Below are positions 35,348-43,901 of a DNA stretch of 60,094 nt, in pieces. The notes beneath the pieces were generated by a model that was given only the letters and a program-made list of their open reading frames with translations, searched no databases and was not told the DNA's origin. Within the stretch, counting starts at the first letter, position 1. Each line of letters opens with the position of its first letter. The DNA lies in NCBI GenBank assembly GCA_903878115.1, contig CAIRGO010000313.1:1-60094 (forward strand). The letters are read 5' to 3'. The translations under genes were made by a program, and so were the position numbers. This DNA comes from Akkermansiaceae bacterium (lineage in GTDB: Bacteria > Verrucomicrobiota > Verrucomicrobiia > Verrucomicrobiales > Akkermansiaceae).

Positions 35348-35478
35348 GCAATCTAAAGTCGAAAAAATCAACCATCATCCATGAAAACAACATTCCATGA
35401 CACGACGGCGCGCGACTTCACCATATTTCGCCAGAATGTGACAGCGTTTTTCGCGGAAAAATAGCTCAACAGAAAAAA

Positions 35479-36273
35479 TCACACCGCTAGCTCGACAAGT
35501 GGCCGGAATAACTGCTCTGGCATCTGGGCAACAGAATCGATAATCCAATCTGGGCGATAGGCATATTTGTGCAAATGTTCCATAGTCGTATGCCCGCTAA
35601 GAACTAAAACTGTTTGATAACCCATACCTACACCACCTAATACATCTGTCTCCATGGTATCACCTACCATGATCGTCTCATGAGAGCGCACACCCAACTC
35701 GCGTTGCGCCATGCGCATCATCACTCCACTCGGTTTGCCCACAGAAAATGCTTCGCGCCCCGTTGCTTTCTCAATCATCGCTACGATGGCACCACACCCA
35801 GGGCGAATTCCAGCATCGGTCGGACAGGTAGCATCAGGATTGGTGGCGATGAGACGAGCACCGCGCTCCACGAGACGCACCCCGCGTTCGATCATTTCAA
35901 AGGTCAACGTCCTACCTTCGCCAACTACTACGTAATCGGCATCGTCATCCACCACAGTGTATCCATTCAAGTGCAGTGCCGCAGCGAGCCCATTTTCCCC
36001 GATGACATAGGCCGTGCCGCGAGGTTTTTGTGAGGCGAGGAACCGCGCAGTCGCCATCGCACAAGTGAAAACCTCATCCTCCGTGGCGTGCAATCCTAGC
36101 CGACGCAATTTTAGAGCGACATCCCGACGAGTGCGCTGCGAGTTATTGGTGAGAAAACGAAACGGTATTTCTTGCTGTCGTAATCGTGAGATAAATTCAT
36201 CCGCTCCGGGAATCAATTCATTCCCTCGATAAATCACGCCATCCATGTCCAAAAGAAAACCAACAGTCTGCAT
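35479..36273 (-). CDS. HAD-IIA family hydrolase, NagD-like
   Basis: The protein (264 aa from the ATG at 36273) has the HAD motifs in order: LLDMDGVIYRG (nucleophile and acid Asp, about 7-17), FLTNNSQRTRRD (motif II, about 41), GKPSGVMMRMAQRE (motif III Lys, about 180) and VGDTMETDVLGG (motif IV, about 206). The C2 cap between motifs II and III fits the NagD/p-nitrophenylphosphatase group, which dephosphorylate small nucleotides or sugar phosphates. Three upstream ATGs exist in frame to 36318, but they add residues not seen in the family. The substrate cannot be deduced. It is monocistronic, after a terminator. Confidence 0.88.
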   Translation of the reverse strand: MQTVGFLLDMDGVIYRGNELIPGADEFISRLRQQEIPFRFLTNNSQRTRRDVALKLRRLGLHATEDEVFTCAMATARFLASQKPRGTAYVIGENGLAAALHLNGYTVVDDDADYVVVGEGRTLTFEMIERGVRLVERGARLIATNPDATCPTDAGIRPGCGAIVAMIEKATGREAFSVGKPSGVMMRMAQRELGVRSHETIMVGDTMETDVLGGVGMGYQTVLVLSGHTTMEHLHKYAYRPDWIIDSVAQMPEQLFRPLVELAV

Positions 36274-36416
36274 ACAACCCTTCATAGCGCATTTCATGCC
36301 AACGATGATGATTAGCATTCATCATGAATGAAGTATCTCACCAATCAGCAGCGCATATCTCTTCGTTTCAGTGAGAGAGACAATGATATCTACATAGGAA
36401 AAAATCAAATAAAAGA

Positions 36417-36447
36417 ACCCCAATAAATATTACTATTGAGGTTTTTT
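36417..36447. terminator. Bidirectional-looking terminator after the SGNH/PVC gene
   Basis: CCCCAATA and TATTGAGG form an imperfect 8-base stem with an 8-base loop. On the minus strand it follows the stop of the gene ending at 36457 and is trailed by a T-rich stretch (TTCTTTTATTTGATTTTTT). On the plus strand it has GTTTTTT. It isolates the following HAD gene. Confidence 0.7.
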
Positions 36448-36456
36448 AGATGAAGA

Positions 36457-39426
36457 TTACTCTAGCGGATGATCTTTGAGAAGTTCCTCTGGCTTCCAGA
36501 AGATCGTGCGATCTTTGGTTGCGGCGCGGACTTTTTTCACTGTTTCGGGAATTACGGGTGCGGCTTTGTTGCCCCAAGAGTTTCTTACGTATGTCAGAAC
36601 AGCTGCCATTTCATTGTCATTCAAGAGTGACTCGAATGCCGTCATCGGCGGCACGCCTTTTTCGGGGTCGTAGACCTTGCCTTTTACCTCGATTTTTCCA
36701 GTAAGACCATGCAGTGCGATCTTAATGAGGCGATCTTCACTGCCTGTAACCCAGGGGCTGCCGACGAGCGGTGGCCAAGCTGGGTCGAGACCCATACCGT
36801 TGGGTTGATGGCAGGTTGCGCAATGAGCTTCGCGGTGGAAAACTTCGCCGCCGAGGCTGTAGGCTTTGGCTGCGTCACCAGTAAGATGCGCTGGCACGTC
36901 GATTTTGATTTTCGCTACTGGCGCTTCGTTGATTTGTGTTGGCATTTTGCCTTGTGTTGGATCGGCGGGACCCCAGAAATGCTTGACGGTCGCCGCTGCG
37001 ATGCGAGCGTGTGGCTCAGGCGACTCTAACAGAGCGGCGAGCAAAGCTTGGTCGCGTATGTCGTGACGCTGGAACCACCATAATGCTTCGAGCAGTGGAT
37101 GGGCGTCCTCAGCTTTTTTCGGGTCGAATTGTTTCATCCAAGCGCGCAGCAAGGGCTCGACTTCTTTCGTATTGCGCTCATCTAGCTCTGTACGAGCGCG
37201 TTCACGAATGCCATCGATGGGGTGCTTGAGCACATCGAGCAATGCGGTGATCGGTTGGCCATCAATGGCTACGGCTTTCTGAAGTGGGCGGTCTTTGCAA
37301 ACCATACGGAAGATGCGGCCATGCAATTTATCGCGTTTGGGGTCGCGGATGTTATGCTGCATGTGTCCGATGATGACGTTCTGCCAGTCGCAAATATAAA
37401 GCGCACCGTCTCCACCAAACACGGCGTCGGTCGGGCGGAAATTTTTGTCGTCACTGCGGAGGAAATCGGATGTCGGCTCACCCCATATTTCCCCTTGTTT
37501 GTATTCTTGTTTGCCAGCGGTATAGCCGTCGCGCTTTAGCTCGTAGCGCTTCAGACCGAGGTAGCCAATGGTATTGCAGATGAGGAAATTCTGTTGCATT
37601 TCATCGGGGAAGTTGGTGCTGGAAATGATTTCGTTAGCCGGCACGGGGCGCACTTCTTTTTTCAGCAAGGGGAACATTTTGAAGCCGTTTCCATTGGGAC
37701 GCACTTGGAAGGCATTGCCGCTGGTACCATCGGTCGCGAAAAGATAACCCCAGCGATCAAAGCTAGTGCCATGAGAGTTCGGACTGTTTCCAGCAATGAA
37801 TGAGATGGTGAAGCGGATTGGATCGAAGCGATACATGCCTGCGGCAGTGGAAGCCAACGACGGGCCCCATGGATGCTCGTAGTTGTGCTGAAGGAAAATG
37901 CCGCTTTGCCAATAAAGGCCGCCATCGGGACCGATGATGAAATTGTTGGCGGAGTGGTGCGTGTCTGCTGATCCGATGGCTTGGAGAAGCACGATGCGGA
38001 CATCGGCCTTATCGTCGCCGTCGGTGTCTTTGAGGAAAACGATGTCGGGTTGCGAGGCCACGATCACGCCACCGCCCCAGAAAGCGAAGCCGAGCGGATT
38101 GTGCACTTTAGCGAACTCGATCACCTTGTCAGCAACGCCGTCACGATTTTCATCGGGCATGATGAGTAAGCTGTCGGTCATTTCTTTGAGCGGTTCCCAC
38201 TTTGGATAGGTGCTCCAGCAAGCAGCCCACAGGCGGCCTTTGGTATCGACTTGCATCTGCACTGGATTGGCGAGTGCGGGAAACATTTTCTCGTCGGCAA
38301 AAAGATTGACGGCAAAGCCTTCCGGCACGTGAATTTTGGCAAGACTGTCCTTGCCGCTCAAATAATCAGAGCTTCCTTCTTTCTCGGCACTGGAGCTTTT
38401 GCTGCCGCCGCCGACATTGGAGATGACCTCGACGGGTTTAGGAACGTTCGAATCGTCGACTTTAAAGGTTCGTCCTTGCGCTACGGCATGAATTTTTTTG
38501 TCGCGATTGGCGGTAATCACATCGAGCATGGTAAGTTCGTGCATCAGAGCATCACGATTCGATTGGCCTTTGACGAAACGGAGATCCGCACGACTGCCCC
38601 AGATATCATTCTCATCCGTAGCACGGAAACGGTTGTGCCAGTGCCAGTCCTTATCAAGCACAGCCTGACGCAGCGGCTCCATAGCAGATACAGCGATAAC
38701 CTTTTTGCCGGTCACGGCAGAGGCGATGACCTCTCCCATTTGGCGGTTACCATCAGGAAGCAGATGCACACCATTCAAGCTAAGCGGTGTTTTCGCTTTC
38801 GCGTAAAGCTCCTGTGAAGGCGTAAACAGATCCACAAAAGCGACACCCTTTTCGCTAGCGACCTGTTTCATGGCCGCAGTGTAAAGAGCTAGGTTCACGT
38901 TGTTCGCAATACCATCGGGAAGAAGAGGGCTGCGAAGATTTTCATGAGCAATCGGTGAGAAAAGAACGACGCGTGGCGACGAGGCTCCATTGAACTTTGC
39001 AGCGCGGTATCTGTCCACCATGGCGGCTAGATCCGTCTTAAACTGTGCCACTTTCGCTTCGCCACCAAACGACTCGTTGTAGCCAAAGAAAGCAAAAACG
39101 ACATCTGCCTTGCATTGTTCGAGATAGGTGTCAGGCGCTGGCACGCCCTTGCTGCGTGGGTGAGACGTCACCGTATCACCAGAGACCGCGAGGTTACGGA
39201 TTGTGATATTTTTGCCCGCCATCTGACTCTGAATGAGCGTCTCCACCCATCCATCGTGCTGCATGCGATCGGCAAGGGCATTGCCGATGATGCCAACTAC
39301 GTCGTCCTGTTGTAGAGGCAGCTGTGCTGATGCGGTCATAGGGGAAGCGAAGACAAAGCCCAGCGCAAGACTTAGTCGCGGGAAATTCAGTAGGCAAAAG
39401 CGAGAATATCGATGCATAGATGTCAT
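36457..39426 (-). CDS. SGNH hydrolase / PVC-type propeller / cytochrome c fusion
   Basis: The protein (989 aa from the ATG at 39426) has a signal peptide ending near TASAQ, an SGNH/GDSL-like esterase domain (about 40-250), a beta-propeller of the PVC-type membrane-bound dehydrogenase family (DUF7133, about 360-690, with RLWAACWSTYPKW and DGALYICDWQNVIIGH), a helical HEAT-like stretch (about 700-820) and a class I cytochrome c with CATCHQPNGMGLDPAW near 870. The start could be one of three codons within 40 bases. Such proteins are expanded in Planctomycetes and Verrucomicrobia and are thought to act in oxidative sugar breakdown at the cell surface; this is family knowledge, not proof. A lone catalytic Ser of the GDSL motif appears to be atypical here (GNALADR), so the esterase may be inactive. 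Confidence 0.85.
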   Translation of the reverse strand: MTSMHRYSRFCLLNFPRLSLALGFVFASPMTASAQLPLQQDDVVGIIGNALADRMQHDGWVETLIQSQMAGKNITIRNLAVSGDTVTSHPRSKGVPAPDTYLEQCKADVVFAFFGYNESFGGEAKVAQFKTDLAAMVDRYRAAKFNGASSPRVVLFSPIAHENLRSPLLPDGIANNVNLALYTAAMKQVASEKGVAFVDLFTPSQELYAKAKTPLSLNGVHLLPDGNRQMGEVIASAVTGKKVIAVSAMEPLRQAVLDKDWHWHNRFRATDENDIWGSRADLRFVKGQSNRDALMHELTMLDVITANRDKKIHAVAQGRTFKVDDSNVPKPVEVISNVGGGSKSSSAEKEGSSDYLSGKDSLAKIHVPEGFAVNLFADEKMFPALANPVQMQVDTKGRLWAACWSTYPKWEPLKEMTDSLLIMPDENRDGVADKVIEFAKVHNPLGFAFWGGGVIVASQPDIVFLKDTDGDDKADVRIVLLQAIGSADTHHSANNFIIGPDGGLYWQSGIFLQHNYEHPWGPSLASTAAGMYRFDPIRFTISFIAGNSPNSHGTSFDRWGYLFATDGTSGNAFQVRPNGNGFKMFPLLKKEVRPVPANEIISSTNFPDEMQQNFLICNTIGYLGLKRYELKRDGYTAGKQEYKQGEIWGEPTSDFLRSDDKNFRPTDAVFGGDGALYICDWQNVIIGHMQHNIRDPKRDKLHGRIFRMVCKDRPLQKAVAIDGQPITALLDVLKHPIDGIRERARTELDERNTKEVEPLLRAWMKQFDPKKAEDAHPLLEALWWFQRHDIRDQALLAALLESPEPHARIAAATVKHFWGPADPTQGKMPTQINEAPVAKIKIDVPAHLTGDAAKAYSLGGEVFHREAHCATCHQPNGMGLDPAWPPLVGSPWVTGSEDRLIKIALHGLTGKIEVKGKVYDPEKGVPPMTAFESLLNDNEMAAVLTYVRNSWGNKAAPVIPETVKKVRAATKDRTIFWKPEELLKDHPLE

Positions 39427-39492
39427 AAAACGTAAGAAACAGCCCAAGTGTTTCAACTATTTTCATCTCTCGTATGAATTGACACGTGATCC

Positions 39493-40209
39493 TCACTCCC
39501 ACGCACCCAATTCAATCAACTGTCTGGTCGCAGTGCCCGCCCAATCTCGATTGGCAGCGGGTGACGCTGGCGAGGGGTGGAGAATTTTGCCAATCTGACC
39601 CGAGGAATCGCCAGCCGCAGCGCGTAATCTTTGCTCAGCATAGGCACCCACCCCGATAAGAAATTTTGGTTGTAAAATTTCGATCACTTCATGGAGATGA
39701 CGTTGACAGGCCGTTTCTACTGGTTGCATTTCTCTCGCGGAAATTTTATCCGGTGTGATATTGGCGCCACTTTCCGACATCCACACCAGCGGACAATAGT
39801 TCGCGACAAAATGATCGTGAAAAAAATCGTTAGGGTCAGAGTAGCGGGAGGCAAAAAGCCCCCACAATCGACGACCACTCACCTCAGACCGTGTGCAGGA
39901 AAAGCCCTCGATCGGGCGTTTCGGGTGAACAATGCGCGGCGACAACACAGGACTAGTAATACCCATCCAATCACGCACGGCGGCGATTTCACCAAAGGGC
40001 ACGCCCGTTTGCGTCATGCCATAAGGACCGGGATTCATGCCCAGAAAAAGAACTTTTTTTTGCCCTTGGCCAAATTGCCGCAGATAAGCGCAGTGACTTT
40101 CCCAAGCGTAATCTAGCGGTTGATAGACGTGAGCCACCGGGAACGAGAAGGACAATCCTTCAAGGCTTTCACGGAGAGCCTTGGCCGATTTGACTAACAG
40201 ATCGTTCAT
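39493..40209 (-). CDS. SMUG1-type uracil-DNA glycosylase
   Basis: This 238-residue protein matches single-strand-selective monofunctional uracil-DNA glycosylase. The first catalytic motif is GMNPGPYGMTQTGVPFG at about 56-72, the second is HPSPASPAANRDW at about 206-218, and FVANYCPLVW lies between. These are the best-known signature strings of SMUG1. It removes uracil and oxidised pyrimidines from DNA. SMUG1 was first found in animals and is present in few bacteria, among them Verrucomicrobia and some Proteobacteria. Its ATG overlaps the stop of the upstream nuclease gene by 4 bases (ATGA). Confidence 0.93.
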   Translation of the reverse strand: MNDLLVKSAKALRESLEGLSFSFPVAHVYQPLDYAWESHCAYLRQFGQGQKKVLFLGMNPGPYGMTQTGVPFGEIAAVRDWMGITSPVLSPRIVHPKRPIEGFSCTRSEVSGRRLWGLFASRYSDPNDFFHDHFVANYCPLVWMSESGANITPDKISAREMQPVETACQRHLHEVIEILQPKFLIGVGAYAEQRLRAAAGDSSGQIGKILHPSPASPAANRDWAGTATRQLIELGAWE

Positions 40210-40922
40210 TTCCAGGCTCCCACTTTGCGTTTTTTTGCCTCTGTCTCCATCGTGCGCAGCAAAGATTTATGCGCATCCGCAAGGGTTCCATCTGGTAGAT
40301 CCGCAGGTTGGGTGATGATGCGCACATAACCTTTGCTGACTAAAATTTCATCAAGCCAACGCTCTTTGCCCTCATAAGTTAGCTTCACATGACAGTAATA
40401 ACGTCCACTTTCATACACATCTTCATTTTTCGTAGAGAGAGTAAATGCGTTTTTTTTCAACAATCCTAGAGTGAATTCCTTCGCCTCTTTACCCAATGCG
40501 GTGGCCGCTTCGGGCGTAATATTGCCAAAATATCGAGCTTGCTGGGATATCCGTTCCGCATTCGTATTGCCATCGCTATAACGTTTGAATGTGCTCTCGG
40601 GTGTATCGACAAAATACAAACGAAATTCCTGCACTTTACCATCGGACATACTGACACGAAAGCTATCACCATCGTTGTTGTGATGCTCGACTAATCGACA
40701 ATTTTGGTAAATCGACCAGCTATTTTTCTGTTGCGTAGAAGGCGGTGATTTTTTGGGGGATTCAGCCGTTACTTTACTAGGGCTTTCCTGCTCAATTTTA
40801 GGAGATACGGCACGAGTATTGCTAGTAGCGGGTTGCTCCTTGGTGCAGAATTTCAACACCGCTATCACCAGCAACACAACAATGCTCAAGGCCGAGGAAG
40901 CAGCAGTTTTTTTTGTGGCCAT
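40206..40922 (-). CDS. Membrane-anchored thermonuclease-like (SNase) protein
   Basis: The 238-residue protein has an N-terminal membrane segment (LSIVVLLVIAVLKFC, about 12-26), a Ser/Pro/Lys-rich linker and a staphylococcal-nuclease-like domain (about 75-235) with DGDSFRVSMSDG, FRLYFVDTPES, GKEAKEFTLGLL and YCHVKLTYEGKERWLDEILV. It is probably an exported or membrane-tethered nuclease with Ca2+-dependent activity, though the catalytic Arg/Glu set is not certain. It is translated with the uracil-DNA glycosylase by a 4-base overlap. It lies downstream of an M23 peptidase. Confidence 0.82.
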   Translation of the reverse strand: MATKKTAASSALSIVVLLVIAVLKFCTKEQPATSNTRAVSPKIEQESPSKVTAESPKKSPPSTQQKNSWSIYQNCRLVEHHNNDGDSFRVSMSDGKVQEFRLYFVDTPESTFKRYSDGNTNAERISQQARYFGNITPEAATALGKEAKEFTLGLLKKNAFTLSTKNEDVYESGRYYCHVKLTYEGKERWLDEILVSKGYVRIITQPADLPDGTLADAHKSLLRTMETEAKKRKVGAWK

Positions 40923-40925
40923 GAA

Positions 40926-41597
40926 TTACAGTCCTTTGCAACCGTGATAATCAGCATATGTCCCGATTGGGGTTGATTGCTTGCGGAATTCGCGATTTAG
41001 TTTGCGATATCGATTGATGAATGTTCGCGGGTCCGCCCAGTTATCCATCGTTCCAGCAACAGATTCGCGCTGCATGCCGATGGTGAGATTATGGCGAATT
41101 TCAAAATGCAAATGAACCGGATACATGCCGCTGTTTGATCCCATTTTACCGATCTGTTGCCCACGTTTCACCACTTGTCCCACCTTGACCATGCGTTCTA
41201 ACAAATGACCATAAAGCGAATCGCAAAAACGCACCTGGCCCGTTTGCGGGTCACGATAGGCATGGCGGATGATCACCATATTCCCCCACCCTAGTTGCAC
41301 GTTGTAAGAAAACATCACAATTCCATCAGCCGTGGCCCAGATCGGATCACCGAGGTCAGTATCGCCACCACCGAGGCCGTTCCAGTCTTCGCCGAAATGA
41401 ATCGGGGAACGCAAACGCAAACCGCGAGCCACGTAATAACCCTTTCCATCAGGCTTACCGACTGGGTAGTCAAAACCATCAGCCAAAGACAATGCAACAG
41501 TTCGTTGCTGTGCGTGAGTACTGGGTAAGCTCAAAAAAATTGCCACCAGCGCAAACAAAGCGCAGAACCATCGAGAATATGGGGGATTAAAATTCAC
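40926..41597 (-). CDS. M23 family metallopeptidase
   Basis: M23 peptidases cut peptidoglycan cross-bridges or stem peptides. The metal ligands are visible: HFGEDWNGLGGGDTDLGDPI (HxxxD) at about 70-89 and VHLHFEIRH (HxH) at about 170-178, with LYGHLLERMVKVGQVVKRGQ between. A signal peptide is clear (WFCALFALVAIFLSL, cleavage near THA-Q). I start at a GTG (41597), where the leader is most natural; a TTG at 41633 would overlap uppP by 17 bases. The product acts in the periplasm. It follows uppP, another cell-wall gene, in the same direction. Confidence 0.88.
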   Translation of the reverse strand: MNFNPPYSRWFCALFALVAIFLSLPSTHAQQRTVALSLADGFDYPVGKPDGKGYYVARGLRLRSPIHFGEDWNGLGGGDTDLGDPIWATADGIVMFSYNVQLGWGNMVIIRHAYRDPQTGQVRFCDSLYGHLLERMVKVGQVVKRGQQIGKMGSNSGMYPVHLHFEIRHNLTIGMQRESVAGTMDNWADPRTFINRYRKLNREFRKQSTPIGTYADYHGCKGL

Positions 41598-41616
41598 AAG
41601 GCAAATTATTCGACTT

Positions 41617-42522
41617 TCAGCGTGGCAGTGCAAGGAAAATCATCGAGGCAACAGGTGGTGTCGATTTCTCATCCTGACTGGCATCTCGATCATGGATCAC
41701 CCCCTGCCAGACAAGCACTGCCGTAATGATCGCAACGATAATGCGATACCAACCAAATACCGCCATCCCGTTTTTTTGCAAATAACTGACCAACCATTTT
41801 ACCGCAATCGCTGCCGAAACCGTCGCTGCAATAAATCCTACAGCAATATTGGCAGCACCAAAGGTTTGCAGCATCATCGCACCATGATCTAGAGTATCCT
41901 TGGCGGTTGCAGCACCCAAAGTCATCACTCCTAGCAAAAAGGAAAATTCAACAGCATCTTTGGTTCGTAGTCCGACCAATAATCCCGCCGCGATCGTCAT
42001 CAAACTTCGACTTGTCCCGGGCCACATCGCCACACATTGCAGCAAGCCAATAATCAACGCCATACGCCACGTCATATCGAGCAGTGTTTTTGAGTTCTCA
42101 GTTTTTCCAGACTGACGATTGCACTTGGTTAATATCAAAATAATTACCCCACCGACAAACCACGCGATGATGATGGGATTGAGGCCGAACAAAAATCCTT
42201 TGATCCATTTTTCTAAGGTCAATGCAGCAATCGCCGCGGGCATAAAGGCCACCACCAAATGGATGAACATCTTCAATCCTTCTGGATTTTTCCCTAACAA
42301 TCCGAGAAACATTTGCTTCACGTGTTTGAAATAAAGCCCCAGTACCGCAGCAATCGCACCGCCTTGGATGCAGATCGCAAAAGCATCTGCGGCCTCTTTA
42401 TCGGTCGATAGGCCAATCCCCATGAGACGCTCAGTCACGATCAAGTGCCCAGTCGAGCTGACAGGCAAATATTCAGTAATCCCTTCGACCAAACCTAAAA
42501 TAAGTGATTGCCAGATTTCCAT
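41617..42522 (-). CDS. uppP: Undecaprenyl-diphosphatase
   Basis: UppP (BacA) recycles undecaprenyl pyrophosphate to the monophosphate carrier for peptidoglycan and other polymers. It has about eight membrane helices and the two catalytic loops: LVEGITEYLPVSSTGHLIV at about 9-27 and WPGTSRSLMTIAAGLLVG at about 168-185. I use the ATG at 42522 (MEIWQSLILG), 301 aa; the TTG frame upstream adds ten residues. It is divergent from a DUF2062 gene and followed by the M23 peptidase, so the transcription unit is a cell-wall one. Confidence 0.95.
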   Translation of the reverse strand: MEIWQSLILGLVEGITEYLPVSSTGHLIVTERLMGIGLSTDKEAADAFAICIQGGAIAAVLGLYFKHVKQMFLGLLGKNPEGLKMFIHLVVAFMPAAIAALTLEKWIKGFLFGLNPIIIAWFVGGVIILILTKCNRQSGKTENSKTLLDMTWRMALIIGLLQCVAMWPGTSRSLMTIAAGLLVGLRTKDAVEFSFLLGVMTLGAATAKDTLDHGAMMLQTFGAANIAVGFIAATVSAAIAVKWLVSYLQKNGMAVFGWYRIIVAIITAVLVWQGVIHDRDASQDEKSTPPVASMIFLALPR

Positions 42523-42609
42523 GCCCGGCAAAGCTGACAAATGTTTCACCAAACAGCAAGGATTTCCTCTTGCGCATTCAGGATATCAAGTACAAGTTCC
42601 CCCCGAAGT

Positions 42610-43176
42610 ATGAAGCGTCAATATCTGAAATTAGTGCGTCGCTTTTATCGACAATTGCGACATCCGCGGGTGAGGAAAAATCGATTTTTTTCCCAGTTCA
42701 CTCAGCGCATTACCAATCGTCGATTATGGAAACCATGCCGCGCTACGGTTTCTCACGGTCTGGCCATTGGTTTGTTTTTTTCGATGATGTTACCGATGCC
42801 ACTTCAAGGATTTGTTGCAGCATTTTTTGCAATTCGTTCGCGCGTGAATGTTCCCTTCGCGATGCTTGCTGTGTGGATATCCAATCCGTTCACCAACGTG
42901 CCGCTCGCTCTGGCGCAGGAAAAACTTGGCGGATTTCTGCGCACAGTCGTGCACATACCAGTGCCACCTTTCCTAGATGTCAGCACCAAATTCCCCTATA
43001 CCGACATTGACTGTAATGCGGCAAACTTTGTCTTAGGCATGCTCATGAGTGGGGTATTTTGCTCAATGCTGGCCTATCCACTCGTTCATTTCATTTCCTT
43101 TTTGCTGCCTCACCATTTACCAATCAATCGTAACGATAAAGCCCGACACATTAAAGAAGTCGAAATACCAAGTTAA
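42610..43176 (+). CDS. DUF2062 family membrane protein
   Basis: The 188-residue protein starts with a basic stretch (MKRQYLKLVRRFYRQLRHP) followed by helices with SHGLAIGLFFSMMLPMPLQG, IRSRVNVPFAMLAVWISNPF and FVLGMLMSGVFCSMLAYPLV. The sequence GxFFSxxPxPxQ...N(V/I)P...W(I/V)SNPxTxxP matches DUF2062, a small membrane family of unknown function often near polysaccharide or cell-wall genes. I choose the ATG at 42610 over longer frames, which run antisense to uppP. It converges on lspA with a structured gap between them. Confidence 0.85.
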   Translation: MKRQYLKLVRRFYRQLRHPRVRKNRFFSQFTQRITNRRLWKPCRATVSHGLAIGLFFSMMLPMPLQGFVAAFFAIRSRVNVPFAMLAVWISNPFTNVPLALAQEKLGGFLRTVVHIPVPPFLDVSTKFPYTDIDCNAANFVLGMLMSGVFCSMLAYPLVHFISFLLPHHLPINRNDKARHIKEVEIPS

Positions 43177-43182
43177 CCCTTG

Positions 43183-43235
43183 ATCGAGCTAGAACTCTAA
43201 GTCATCGGAAACGATATGACCTAATTGGGCTCGAT
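43183..43235. repeat. Two-tier hairpin with GAAA loop between convergent genes
   Basis: ATCGAGC (43183-43189) pairs with GCTCGAT (43229-43235). Inside, GTCATCG (43201-43207) pairs with CGAT...GAC (43212-43220, with an AT bulge) around a GAAA loop. It lies between the stops of the DUF2062 gene and lspA. No T-run follows on either strand, so it may be a weak terminator or an mRNA 3'-end stabiliser. Confidence 0.4.
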
Positions 43236-43312
43236 TCCATGCTCATGAAACACGGACATAAGAGAAAAAATCATGATGATCAATCGATTCACTGTTAATG
43301 CATGAACTGTGA

Positions 43313-43897
43313 TTATTTCGCTAGATTTTTGCGCTTTTTTTCCTCAGCAAAACCCGAGAAAAAAATCAATGAGGCAGCAATGCAAATGCACGAATCGGCA
43401 ACATTAAAAGTAGGCCACCAACCCTCACTTTGTGGCATGATTTCATCAAATCCTGGCAACCATACCGCAATAAAATCGACCACGTAGCCTTCCGATAATC
43501 GCTTCCAAAACGATTCCCCAGCATACTGTTGCAACTGAAAACCTTGCAGCAGACGATCGGTAAAATTGCCGAAGATGCCTGCGAGTAGCAAGCCAACAGC
43601 AACGCGAGAAAGCTTCTGATCAAACACGCCTTTTTTCCAACAATAGCGAATACCCACTAATGCCAACATCGGCATGAAAAAGAATACCAGCGGCGCCCAC
43701 TCGGGGCCAGTGCCCAGTCCAAAGGCAACACCTTGATTGTGCACACGGATAATGTGAAACCAACCAGTAAGCTCGATTACTCGATGTCCCATTTCAGGCT
43801 CTGGAAAATTCCACACGACCCACCATTTGCTGATTTGATCCAACACATAGAGCGGCAGAGTGAAAACTAACAGTAGTGCTCGAAATGATAGATTCAT
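43313..43897 (-). CDS. lspA: Lipoprotein signal peptidase (signal peptidase II)
   Basis: LspA cleaves the signal peptide of prolipoproteins after lipid attachment. The two catalytic aspartates are visible in GIFGNFTDRLLQG (about 112-124) and FNVADSCICIA (about 165-175). Four membrane helices and length (194 aa) match the family, with a longer loop before the second catalytic Asp. The start ATG at 43897 is 4 bases after ileS. The ileS-lspA order is common in bacteria. Confidence 0.95.
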   Translation of the reverse strand: MNLSFRALLLVFTLPLYVLDQISKWWVVWNFPEPEMGHRVIELTGWFHIIRVHNQGVAFGLGTGPEWAPLVFFFMPMLALVGIRYCWKKGVFDQKLSRVAVGLLLAGIFGNFTDRLLQGFQLQQYAGESFWKRLSEGYVVDFIAVWLPGFDEIMPQSEGWWPTFNVADSCICIAASLIFFSGFAEEKKRKNLAK

Positions 43898-43901
43898 AGT
43901 G

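Noticed and set aside
36417-36447. CCCCAATA hairpin as a repeat element
   Set aside because: It lies directly after a stop codon with T-rich flanks, so a terminator is sufficient.
42504-43010. A second 168-residue frame overlapping the DUF2062 gene
   Set aside because: It is Ser-rich, lacks hydrophobic helices and overlaps a gene with clear family signatures.
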